A DNA stretch of 64,000 nt from Clitoria ternatea. Taxonomy: Eukaryota; Streptophyta; Magnoliopsida; Fabales; Fabaceae. A program made the position numbers and the translations under genes. The DNA lies in the NCBI GenBank assembly GCA_037962975.1, contig CM075673.1:118129001-118193000 (forward strand), written 5' to 3'. Under the pieces are notes generated by a model. The model saw only the letters and a program-made list of their open reading frames with translations, had not been told where the DNA came from and did no database searches. Shown piece by piece: positions 1 to 10,634 of the stretch; positions within the stretch are counted from its first letter, which is position 1, and the number at the start of each line of letters is the position of its first letter.

Positions 1-1367
1 AATTTCACACAGGAATTAGTAGAGGGCCACACCATGCACTCAATATCAATATAACATGCATCTTATGCATCATAACAAATTCATTATCATAAACATCAAC
101 ATATACTGCATGGACGAACATCAATCACATCAAAACAAACATAAACATCATACATATCCGGGCCACTAATCACTCGGAAATCAACAAAAACAACACACAT
201 CAAATGTCACACATCATAGTGAGGGAGTGTCACCCGGAACCCGTCCAGAAATCCATGCATTTGAGATGCAAAGCCCCCCTTACCTGGATGAAGCTTCCAA
301 GAGTCACATGGGTCACTCGGCCCAGCCACAGCAGCACTCTGCTCGGCATTCCAATCGTGGGAAGAGCCAACATGGCTTCCCTCAAAGCAGATCAGCTACC
401 AAGCACACCATGCCAAGCCTCCAAGGCACCATAGACCTCACTCGGCCCAGTAGAGGTCCCAAACGCTATCTCCACTCAAGCCTTCAAGCCATCGAGTCAG
501 TGGAGAAACCTCCCAGCACAACATGAAGCTGTTCCATACTTCCCACAGCACCGTGAGCTAGTCCTCACCATCAGTGAAGGACAACCAAGCTTCCATGCAC
601 CATCTATGCCTTTCTCTTCACAACAGCAGCACAGCACGGCCTTAACAACAATGAGCCACTCTTCTCAAACGAGGCACCCACACAAACTGCTGCAGGCTCT
701 CCGAACTGAGCCTCATACAACCCATCACATAGAGGAACAAGAAGAGGAAGAAGAAGCACAACCAGGAGGACAAAAAAGGGATCTTGAACCCAGCCTCCAC
801 GCACAGCACCATGCTGTTCCTCATCACCACGCAGCCACCCAGTACCACACTGGACTCCACCACCATGCAGCTCCACTCGGTTCTACACCATACGTGAGTG
901 GAAGAAGAAGAAGATGAAGGAGATGAAGGAGAAGAAGAGTCTCCAGAGAGTTTTTAGAGAGAAGGGAAAGCATTTCTCTCTATCCTACGAAAAGCCACCA
1001 AAGGGAAATGAAGAAAATGAGGAGAAAACGTGGAGCTGAAGCCTTATCACCACGTAACCAGCGTCTGCTCCCATTTCAATCAACATTCCATCTTTATTAA
1101 TGCAATCCCATCTGCATTTAATGCTAGTCCTTTTTAATCATTACCCCCCCTCCAGCATTTAATACACTCCACGTAGACCAAGGAAGAGGGAGAAGGAGAG
1201 AACCGGCCCATTAACCACCAAAGGCATATATCATTATTATTATTATTAAAATTATTATCACTCAATAATTTGCCCAATTGGCAATTAATCCATTAATTAA
1301 CCATTAATCCCATCAATCCATAACCATAATCTGAATTTATAATTAATTAAAAATCTGGGATGTTACA
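1..1367 (-). mobile_element. 3' LTR (partial) of Gypsy-type large LTR element
   Basis: This stretch is a second copy of 5438-6839. Both end, on the plus strand, in GATGTTACA, which is the minus-strand LTR start TGTAACATC. By eye the copies differ by about 30 substitutions plus a few indels, including about 27 bp present near 6271-6297 and absent here. It is read as the 3' LTR because the minus-strand polypurine tract abuts it at 1368. The rest of this LTR lies left of the window. Short open frames in it (204-917) are low-complexity and antisense to the element and are not called as genes. Confidence 0.88.
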
Positions 1368-1381
1368 CTCTCCCCACCTTT
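1368..1381 (-). other. Polypurine tract of Gypsy-type element
   Basis: Read on the minus strand this is AAAGGTGGGGAGAG, directly followed by the LTR start TGTAACATCCC at 1367. Such a tract primes plus-strand DNA synthesis and fixes the element's orientation as minus. Confidence 0.85.
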
Positions 1382-2575
1382 AAGGAATTTCGTCCTGAAA
1401 TTCAACATGAACCGGTCACAATAATCACTCAGCATATCACCACTTACCACACATTGAGTACATATCAATGCTTTCCAAGCATTCACTAATTGGCCCACTC
1501 GGAATTCCGAAACATTAGCCTCACCACATTCCTACTCGGAAGTGTCTCAGTTCACTCGGAATATCATAACAATTCCACTCAGTATCACTCTTATCTTTGC
1601 TCGGAGCAGTCCAATAGACTCAAACCATCTCCATAAGCAGCTACAGTCTCGCTTGCTGACCCATGAACTGCTGCATCCAACTTATAGGATGATGTCTCAT
1701 TCCTATAGGGTCACAACAATTGCATAAAGTCAATGCAAAATGCACACTGCCACAATACCTATGGCATGGAGAGTCTCTCAGAACAGCATCCTCACATCCT
1801 ATTTCACTCAATCCGACCAAAATTCACTCAATTATCACCAATCTATATGAAAATAATGGCAATTTCTAAAATTCTATAAGCAACACTTCTGAATTACATT
1901 CATCATTAAGCACCAACAAGGGTATATTACTTAACAACAGCCAGCAATTATCACTCAACATCACTATAAAATGACATACTAACAGCATAGTCCTGACCCA
2001 TACAAGGCATGAAAGCACTCGGTTTCCAGTCCAAACCGAACCAATACTCCTCTTTAAGTCTTATCCATCACAAACTATTGGCCAAACAACCTAATATTCC
2101 TTAATATCACCATTCATTACAGGCCACGACTCAGATTTAAACTCATGAATTCACTACTCATACTATGACATACAGATTCGGGTCATCATTCAATCAACAA
2201 TTCACTCGGTTGTCAACCATAAAACCGAGACACAAGATCAATTTAACACATGCCTAATTTCACATTTATACATTCATGATCATATTCAAATTCTTAAACT
2301 AGGAATCTGCCATCAAGCAATCTTCATCATATATATATATATGTATAAATATTCATCATGCAGAGTTCCCATGCCAAGGGTATAAATCATCCTTTAAGAA
2401 ATGGCACAAGTAATTACACAATTTAAATTCCTCACAACCGACTCAACATTACCATTACATCCTCTCTCGGCCAACTCAGGCTGAGAAACACCACAAGAAA
2501 TGATGACCACTTGGTCATACAACACATAACCGCTTACACTCAGTAAGCAAACCTTGGCCATGGACCTTTCAGTCT

Positions 2576-2587
2576 GCTCTGATACCA
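2576..2587 (-). other. Primer-binding site (tRNA-iMet) of Gypsy-type element
   Basis: Plus-strand GCTCTGATACCA is the complement of TGGTATCAGAGC, the usual plant initiator tRNA-Met primer-binding site. It lies 3 bp from the LTR end at 2591, which sets the LTR/internal boundary. Confidence 0.9.
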
Positions 2588-2764
2588 GAATGTAACACCC
2601 TTAATTTTAGGGGTAAATTTTTCGCAAAAATAATAACATTCCTGGATCTATAATTAAAATACTCCCTTATATGAAGATAAGAGAGCTGGCCCCATGGCCA
2701 AGAAGAAAAGACAGGGAAGGCAAAGGAATTTAAAACCATTCACATGGAAGCACCAACAGCGCCT

Positions 2765-2935
2765 GAGCGAACCACATTACAGCGCGCACTCGCTCAAGCG
2801 AGATCCCAATCCGCTTGAGCGAGACCGACCAACTCGCTCGGGCGAACCACTATTCGCTTAAGCGAAACCGAATACGAAAGCCTTCCCAAACAACATACTC
2901 GCTGAGCGAGGAATCACTCGCTGAAGCGAGAAGTC
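2765..2935. repeat. Array of GCTTGAGCG-type palindromes
   Basis: At least seven variants of CTCGCTCAAGCGAG, CGCTTGAGCGAG, CGCTTAAGCGAA and CGCTGAGCGAG occur within 170 bp near the LTR 3' end. Each is a 10-14 base near-palindrome. The same type of array occurs at 63312-63440 and, in an unrelated LTR, at 50800-51109 and 58395-58560. Confidence 0.8.
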
Positions 2936-4703
2936 ACTCGGCATTCTATCACTCGGAAAACCGAGACATTCATTCACTCGGTAAACGATCAGGTCCAGTC
3001 GGAATTCATGCCTAAGTCCTCTCGGAATTTAATATCTTAGTCCACTCAGCATAATGGGGTTCCGTCACTCGGGAAACAACCCCAACAGTCACCTCACTTG
3101 GCAACCCATAACTTAGTCTCTCAATTTTTATCCACAGAGTCAACATAAAGATCCACTTGGGAAATGAAGGGTATCTCACTCGGATTCCATAAGACCCCTT
3201 ACTCGGGTTAATACCCAACCAAACACCACTCGGTGTATTTCACCACAATTCATTCGGGAATGTACTTCACACTCATCACTCTGCATCCTATTCATAAACC
3301 AACTCATTCTCTGAGTGGTATTTCATTCGGTAACTAATATCATTGCCGACCAATACTCATTCGGCCTCACACTCGACATTCATGCCTATTCTCACTCGGA
3401 GAATCTAGGGATCTTCCTTCGCTCGGAAGGAGTCTCCCCAATCATACTTCTCTCGGTTTATTCATCATTTCTCACTCGGAGAACACCTTAACATCCATCA
3501 TTAGGAAATAGCTTCCTAAACAATTCCACTCGGAATTATCCGAACTCCTCAATACTTAGAGGACTTCACCAGGTTAAGTCACTTAAACATACGAAATACT
3601 CAACCACCCAGAAAACCATTAAATCAGGTTCCACTCTTACACACTCAGAATTCATATTACCTAATTCACTCGGAATAGGTTCCCATATTCACTCGGGATA
3701 CATTCATAATTCATACACTTAGAATATAATCAATCTGAGTCATTACAACAACATTCCTCTCGGAAGAGGATCACTCGGATTTCCACTCAGATTACTCAAA
3801 TCATTCCCCACTCGGGGTTCACCATATATTCTTCACTCAGGATCCATAAAAGCCATTATCACACAGTAAGAGGCTCACACCTGAGTTACACTCGGATATG
3901 GAGTCCTATACATAAGACTCACTCAGAAAAGCAACTAAGCTACATATATTCCACTCAGAATTTCATCGACTTAGTGATATTCATACATCATCATTTCCTA
4001 GTCGGTGAGAAGCATCAAATCAACATAAAACACTCATATCTAAGTATACTCTAATTCCAAGTCCGACCACCAACTCAACAATACACTTCCACCGATTCAC
4101 AACCGTGTTATCAGCATAACATATATGTATATACACAAGCATATACTCGGATACTTATTATCTTTATACTTTCCATTCACCAACACATTCAGTCTGTATG
4201 CATATAATACCATCACACGAAGTATATATAGCCGTCCAATACATACAGCCCATGTGAAAACATATATATAGTATAGGCATACACTCGGATTCTATAACTC
4301 AGATTCCAATATAAACTTGTATTCATTATACAACGAGTTATATGAGCCGGCCAAGGCTTTAGTACATCAAATGTACTCAGAATATAACATTATATACACA
4401 GCCATTATCATACACACCCAACACTCGGGTTTAAAACCACCACATCATCCAAACCGACCTGCATACACTAAAAAATAGTGTAGGGGTGAGCATTACATAT
4501 TAAATGACAGATATTGGCTCAGATTAATCATAGAATCCATAATACAATTAAATATAGACATCATCAATCAATCAACATATACTGCCATTCAATATGAGCA
4601 ATCACAAACATCTTCCGATCGGGATTCACCCATTTCACTCGGCTATAAAGCTCAATTCACTCAGTAACAACTATACTGATCCACTCGGATTTCACTCAAC
4701 TCC

Positions 4704-4910
4704 GAGCCCTGCTCAAGGAGTGTGCCTGAGCCCAGCTTCAGGACTTAGCCATATTCACCATATGTGGTCATCTGATTGCCAATCGGTATAGGAGTCCAAC
4801 GCATTCCAGTGGCGAATCGGATGCATACGATTTCATTCACTCGGCGTCCCACGTTAATGCACTTGGCATTTCATCAAGCGTCTCATTTCACGCTTAGTGC
4901 CCCAGGCACT
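4704..4910. repeat. Chain of short hairpins in Gypsy-type LTR
   Basis: Successive short inverted repeats: GAGC-CCT-GCTC (4704), ACCA-TATG-TGGT (4757), GATT-GCC-AATC (4774), ATTC..GAAT (4803), AATGC-ACTTG-GCATT (4856), AAGCG..CGCTT (about 4876) and AGTGCC-CCA-GGCACT (4896). They lie beside the CTCACCCCT box, as the related chain does at 45066-45324. Confidence 0.6.
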
Positions 4911-6839
4911 GCCCGAGTCCAACCCGGGTCTTTCATTATATTCAACATTAGGACCCCGTCCTCTTCACTCAGGATTATACCCTCGTGGTACCCCGCAAGG
5001 TGTTCATATTCAGTAACTCAATAATACGTATGCATATAAACTCAACTCATATTCATTCGATTGCCCACTTGGAAATCTGCGTTCAACATCATGTGCACTC
5101 GGCAATTCAACAACAATCAGATGACTCGGCTTATACCACATCCACTCGGCAATCCTATACCATCCACTCGGCAATCACTATGCCGTTCACTCGGCAATCA
5201 CTATGCCATTCACTCGGATTATCATCTATTCACAAGCCTCATAGGCTGTTTCACGGGATACACTCGGACTTAGCATTTTCTAAGCCTCACACCATTGTAT
5301 ATGAAATTTCCACTCGAAAATCAACTCTGTTAATCATCCCATGCCAATATTTCACTCGATATTAATTATAACAGCCCCCAGTCACCCATTCATCATAAAC
5401 ATATGCATCAATACGCATTACATCCATCTAAATGTATAATTTCACACAGGAATTAGTAGAGGGCCACACCATGCACTCAATATCAATATAACATGCATCT
5501 CATGCATCATAACAAATTCATTATCATAAACATCAACATATACTGCATGGACGGACATCAATCACATCAAAACAAACATAAACATCATACATATCCGGGC
5601 TACTAATCACTCAGAAATCAACAAAAATAACACACATCAAATGTCACGCATCATAGTGAGGGAGTGTCACCCGGAACCCGTCCAGAAATCCATGCATTTG
5701 AGATGCAAAGCCCCCTTACCTGGATGAAGCTTCCAGGAGTCACATGGGTCACTCGGCCCAGCCACAGCAGCACTCTGCTCGGCATTCCAATCGTGGGAAG
5801 AGCCAACATGGCTTCCCTTGAAGCAGATCAGCTACCAAGCACACCATGCCAAGCCTCCAAGGCACCACAGACCTCACTCGGCCCAGTAGAGGTCCCAAAC
5901 GCTATCTCCACTCAAGCCTTCAAGCCATCGAGTCAGTGGAGAAACCTCCCAGCACAACATGAAGCTATTCCATACTTCCTACAGCACCGTGAGCTAGTCC
6001 TCACCATCAATGGAGGACAACCAAGCTTCCATGCACCATCTATGCCTTTCTCTTCACAACAGCAGCACAACATGGCCTCAACAACAGTGAGCCACTCTTC
6101 TCAAACGAGGCACCCACACAAACTGCTGCAGGCTCTCCGAACTGAGCCTCATACAACCCATCACATGGAGGAACAAGAAGAGGAAGAAGAAGCACAACCA
6201 GGAGGACAAAAGAGGGATCTTGAACCCAGCCTCCACGCACAGCACCATGCTGTTCCTTATCACCACGCAGCCGTAGGAAGGATTCTCAACCTTCAAGGCA
6301 CCCAGTACCACACTGGACTTAACCACCATGCAGCTCCACTCGGTTCTACACCATACGTGAGTGGAAGAAGAAGAAGATGAAGGAGACGAAGGAGACGAAG
6401 GAGAAGAAGAGTCTCCAGAGAGTTTTTAGAGAGAAGGGAGAGCATTTCTCTCTATCCTACGAAAAGCCACCAAAGGGAAATGAAGAAAAATGAGGAGAAA
6501 ACATGGAGCTGAAGCCTTATCACCACGCAACCAGCGTCTGCCCCCATTTCAATCAACATTCCATCTTCATTAATGCAATCCCATCTGCATTTAATGCTAG
6601 TCCTTTTTAATCATTACCCCCCTCAAGCATTTAATACACTCCACGTGGACCAAGGAAGAGGGAGAAGGAGAGAACCGGCCCATTAACCACCAAAGGCATA
6701 TATCATTATTATTATTATTAAAATTATTATCACTCAATAATTTGCCCAATTGGCAATTAATCCATTAATTAACCATTAATCCCATCAATCCATAACCTTA
6801 ATCTGAATTTATAATTAATTAAAAATCTGGGATGTTACA

Positions 6840-7177
6840 AATGTCTTTCCTTTTGTCACATTTTCCATTTTTATATATACGGGAAGCAAATCAAATTCAA
6901 ATTCTTTTTATGGGTATTAAGACACTAACATAATGTCAAAAATATATTTTAGAAAGTTTTAAATCTTAATCCTGATGTATTTTAATTCTATATATTTGTT
7001 GTATCTCACTATTAATACTAAGTTTGTATATTTAAAAATAATCTCACAATCACAAGGATTTGTATTTTAGAATAGGCTACTTTTATTTCCTAAAATAGAC
7101 AACAGGCTCATGTATACATAATTCTGATATATCTCATAATCAATATATGAAAAATACTATTTCTTCTAAACTTGAGA
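6840..7177 (+). mobile_element. Copia D: remnant of 5' LTR
   Basis: AT-rich sequence between the Gypsy-type LTR and a primer-binding site at 7178, so it should be the end of D's 5' LTR. The LTR start is not visible and is probably left of the inserted Gypsy-type element. No coding sequence seen. Confidence 0.55.
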
Positions 7178-7189
7178 TGGTATCAGGGC
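7178..7189 (+). other. Copia D primer-binding site
   Basis: TGGTATCAGGGC matches the tRNA-iMet site TGGTATCAGAGC at 11 of 12 positions and stands about 220 bp before the gag start at 7401. Confidence 0.7.
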
Positions 7190-7829
7190 TCCCGATCCTT
7201 GGGAGTCCCAGCTCGTGTAAACCTTAGAAATTCATTGTAGCCTTCATTGCTGCATAACGTGTGAAACCCTAGAATTTCATCACAGCCTTTATTGTTATGT
7301 GATCCCAAATGCTCATCACAGCCTTTCTTACTGTGTGCTTCTCTAAAGTTCCAAGCCCTAAATTGATCTACTTCCATGTGCCTTAATTGCACATACTTAT
7401 AATGGCTGAAATTGTAAATCTAGTCATGGAAAATTCAGACAAGTTCCGGAATGCGGGTGAACTGCATAATGTCCACTCTGCCTATCGATTAAACAGAAAA
7501 AATTATCTTAAATGGTCTTAACTCATTAGGACCATCCTGAAAAGGAAAGGAAAGGCCAACCATATGAGTGATGATGTCCCTATTGAAGGAGATGCCAAAT
7601 TCAAGTCATGGGATAAAGAGGACTCCATGATCATGGCATGGCTATGGAACTCAATGGTTCCAGAAATTAGCGACACATGCATGTTCTGTAATTTTGCAAA
7701 GGCAATATAGGTTGTAGTAGAGCAAACCTAATCTAAGGCAAAGGATGCAGCCCAATTTATCAAGTGAAGGTAAAAACTATGGTAGTCAAACAAGGCACAA
7801 AAACTATCATGAAATATGCTAATCAACTC

Positions 7830-9976
7830 TGATGGTTCAGAGAACAAACTTAGAAGGGGGTTGAATAAGTCTGTTCACTTTTTCAAACCGAAAGGTGATA
7901 TTTAAACGTTATTACGTTATGCACAACGGAGCAGACTTTCAAGAGGCAGAGAGCGTGATACTTTAATTGAGCGAGCCTATTTTCGCTAGACTTTTACTAT
8001 CGATTGTAATAATAATAATGCACCAGACTTTTGATAGTAAAGAGTAAGAGAGAAAGAGACAACACACAAATGATTTATACTGGTTCACCTCTAACTTGGA
8101 GACTACATCTAGTATCTTCAAATCTGAAGGATTTCTACTATGTAAAAACTTTTTACATAAACAGCCTAGACCGAGCTTACGAGTATTATTGACTGTAGCC
8201 ACTCCTGGCTTAAGCACGACCCAGTGCTTTTGAGTATTCTTGAATCTAGCCACTCCTGGCTTAAACACACCCCGTGCTTCCGAGTATTCTTTTGCACGCA
8301 CCCACTCTTGGGGAAGACCCAAGTATTCTTGATTTCGGCCACTCCTAGCCTGAACATAACTCATGCTCTGAGTATTCTTGACCCTAGCCACTCCTGGCCT
8401 AAACATAGCTTGTGCTTCTACACATCAGACCTCTCTTGATTCCTATGAATATTATTTTGTAGCACCCACTCCTGGGGCAGACCTAAGTATTCTTTCATGA
8501 GCCACTCCTGGCTCGAACCCTGAGTATTCTTTTAAAAGCCTTTCCAGGCCAACAGTGTTTCCTAACCTAATCAGAGTCTGGTAACACGCCAGACCTACGC
8601 TACAATAGGGTAGGAAGAATTATTTCAAATGAATAAGTCTTTCTAACTTAACAGAGCTAAGTGATCAATTACATGAGGAAAGACTTATTTATTAAGTAGA
8701 CTCAGTACCTGTGTAGTATGAGAGATGGTACATGAGGTATTGAGTCTAAAAGCATGACCAGAGATGATATGCTCTTAAAAGCGCAAATAGATATGAGCTG
8801 GTGGCATATATATCTCTGGTTGCTATGGCTCCTGGGAGAAAAAGGAATGCACATAGCGAGCTTTCTTTAACTTCATGGCAGTTCTTCTGGATCTAATCTT
8901 TTGTTTTACGAGTAGACTTTATTCTTCTTCTTGGGCTGTTGTGTATGAACGTCTGGTGCTCGTTCATATTTCTTTTTCCTTACTCACACTTTCCTTAGTG
9001 TGTCTTTCCCATCTTTTTTTCTTTAATAAGACCTCTCTCTTTTTGATTCCATACTCTCTCTGTAATTTTTGCTCTTATTTAGAGTCTACTTTTGTAATTT
9101 ATTTCAGCTCACCCTTTTTTGAAAAGATTGGTTCAATATATAGAGGATTGTTCTAAAGAGCCCGAGAAGAGGTTACCAGAAGTAAGTCCATTGAGAGATG
9201 ATATACTTGAGGAGAAAGATGTTGCACAACAGACAGAAGGCTTTTTCTTTGTCAAAGAGAGATGTTCTGAGCACGTAATTATAGGATAGAAAGCTTTGAG
9301 ATGTATACGATCATAGGCAGGGTAAAGGTAGCGTAAGTTTCACCAAGGAGGAAGCTTTTATTCAAAGATTCTATGAATCTATTAAGACACAGGTGAAAGA
9401 CTTGACATTATTTTGGATAGAGCATAGACTGCCTTGCTTTGTCGTTCTTCCTTTCCTAGGTCTTTGCTTAAGCATGCTTACAAGAATGTTTTCTTGACCG
9501 TTGAGATCCTTGAGCCAGACTTGAAAAGAAACTTCCCTTGAAGTGAATTTTGGATCCAATGATTCACAAGATATTCAGACGCCTTTGATAAGTCTGGAAG
9601 CTTTTTATGAGAAAGACAAGATCTGATGTTCAGACTCTATAGAATGAGATAAATTGTTCTGAGCTAAGTCTAGTAGGTATTCAGATGTAAAGATCTTTTT
9701 CTTTGAGAACGATTTTTTAGACTTTAAGACTTTCCTTGTTTTGGATTAAAGAGGGTTTATTTATGAGACCAGACTTTTAAAGATTCTTTTGACAAGCGTA
9801 TTCCCCCTATCTTTCGTAATACAATCCTTATGTTTTCCTGAAACACTTAAACTCACATTTTAAATAATAACATGATATCACTCTATTTAAATTAGAATAC
9901 GTAATGTTGATTATCAATAAATCTCATGAAGTTCTGGTTTAAATGATTTGACATTTACCAGACTTTTTCTTTAACA
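7830..9976 (-). mobile_element. Solo Sire-like Copia LTR, TSD AACTC
   Basis: On the minus strand it runs TGTTAAAGAAAAAG...CTGAACCATCA. Its right half (minus order) matches the LTR ends of elements B and C: the CTAAGTYTGT box, the AAGAATACTTGG words and the block before them. AACTC flanks both ends (7825-7829 and 9977-9981). No internal region remains, so it is a solo LTR made by LTR-LTR recombination. At 2147 bp it is longer than the other Sire-like LTRs here, partly because of an internal tandem repeat. Confidence 0.9.
8165..8545 (-). repeat. Diverged tandem repeat in Sire-like LTR
   Basis: Seven to eight diverged units of roughly 40-65 bp, each with GAGTATTCTT and AGCCACTCCTGGC or a variant. 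In the other Sire-like LTRs (13370-13460, 15085-15165) the same motif occurs only two or three times, so it has expanded here. Confidence 0.75.
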
Positions 9977-10634
9977 AACTCAAATCATTATGGATGTAAC
10001 TGGACCATTACAGGGCCATAAAGGCTAAGTGTACTATGGATTTAACAATTCTAAAAGAGTACATTAAACAAGATCGGGTGTATGACTTCTTGGTAGGACT
10101 AAACTAAGAATATAATCAAGTCAGGATCCAAATATTGGGAAAGGAGAAGGTTCTTGAACTTAATGAAGTAGTGGCAATTATTCGAAGTGAGGATAGTAGA
10201 AAGGGCCTAATGTTAGACACTACACCTACTAGTAATTCAACCATGATCGTTGAAGGACCAATAGCCATGGTTGTAGAACAAAAGAAGGATGGCTTTCTTC
10301 TAAATATGGAGAAGAAAAATGAAAAAGTATGGTGTACCGATTGCAACAAGCCATGTCACATGAGGGACAAATTTTGGAAGTTGCATGGAAAACCTTAAAG
10401 TAAAGATTTGGGACACAAAGGAGGCCTTCAAAGGAGAGGAGGAAAAGTTCATGTTGCTATTGGTCCTAGTGAAGAAAGTCAAGAAAGACCTATCCAACTT
10501 AACCATGGGGAGTTAGAGAGAGTAAGATCCTTTCTTAACAAATTAGAGAAACCAATAGGTATGTGTTCATTGACATATTCTAGTAAGTTCTCATTTTATT
10601 TTGGATTTAATGTCTTAAATACACTTCTTACCCA

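Larger units (their letters stand above)
1368..2590 (-). mobile_element. Internal region of Gypsy-type element, no gag-pol
   Basis: Only about 1.22 kb separates the two LTRs. On the minus strand it starts with a tRNA-iMet primer-binding site and ends with a purine-rich tract next to a conserved-looking GACGAAATTCC stretch, as in many plant Ty3/Gypsy elements. I find no gag, protease, reverse transcriptase or integrase sequence. CACTCGG-type words are scattered through it. The element is therefore non-autonomous, of the large retrotransposon derivative (LARD) type, and would need proteins from a relative. Confidence 0.82.
2591..6839 (-). mobile_element. 5' LTR (4.25 kb) of Gypsy-type element
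   Basis: Bounded by TGTAACACCC at 2591 and GATGTTACA at 6839 on the plus strand, so it runs TGTAACATC...GGGTGTTACA on the minus strand. At 4249 bp it is unusually long. In minus-strand order it has a purine/pyrimidine-biased block (about 6370-6480), a 'CTCACCCCT' box (4482-4490), hundreds of bases full of CCGAGTG words (about 2940-4480) and a palindrome array (2765-2935) near its end. A 238-codon plus-strand frame (5664-6380) is antisense and low-complexity and is not called. The 5 bases after 6839 are AATGT; the matching TSD copy is outside the window. Confidence 0.88.
7401..10398 (+). pseudogene. Copia D gag, split by a solo LTR
   Basis: Copia-type gag (Retrotran_gag/UBN2 family). The start MAEIVNLVMENSDKF is followed by a block with NRKNYLKW and SWDKEDSMIMAWLWNSMVPE, features typical of this gag. 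It stops at 7829 (YANQL) where a solo LTR enters, and resumes at 9982 (KSLWM), one TSD copy being removed. The second part has YDFLVGLN, LNEVVAIIRSE and a zinc-knuckle-like CTDCNKPCHMRDKFWKLHG near 10336-10392; the last Cys of the CCHC pattern is Phe or Trp, so the knuckle is damaged. Several TAA/TAG stops interrupt it. It packaged the RNA in the original element and is no longer functional. Confidence 0.85.

Noticed and set aside
5664..6380. 238-codon plus-strand frame as a protein gene
   Set aside because: It lies antisense in an LTR, is rich in Glu, His and Gln runs, has no known domain, and the paired LTR copy is frameshifted.
8875..9156. 93-codon frame rich in Leu, Phe and Ser
   Set aside because: It lies in the minus-strand solo Sire-like LTR, in a T-rich stretch, without a domain.
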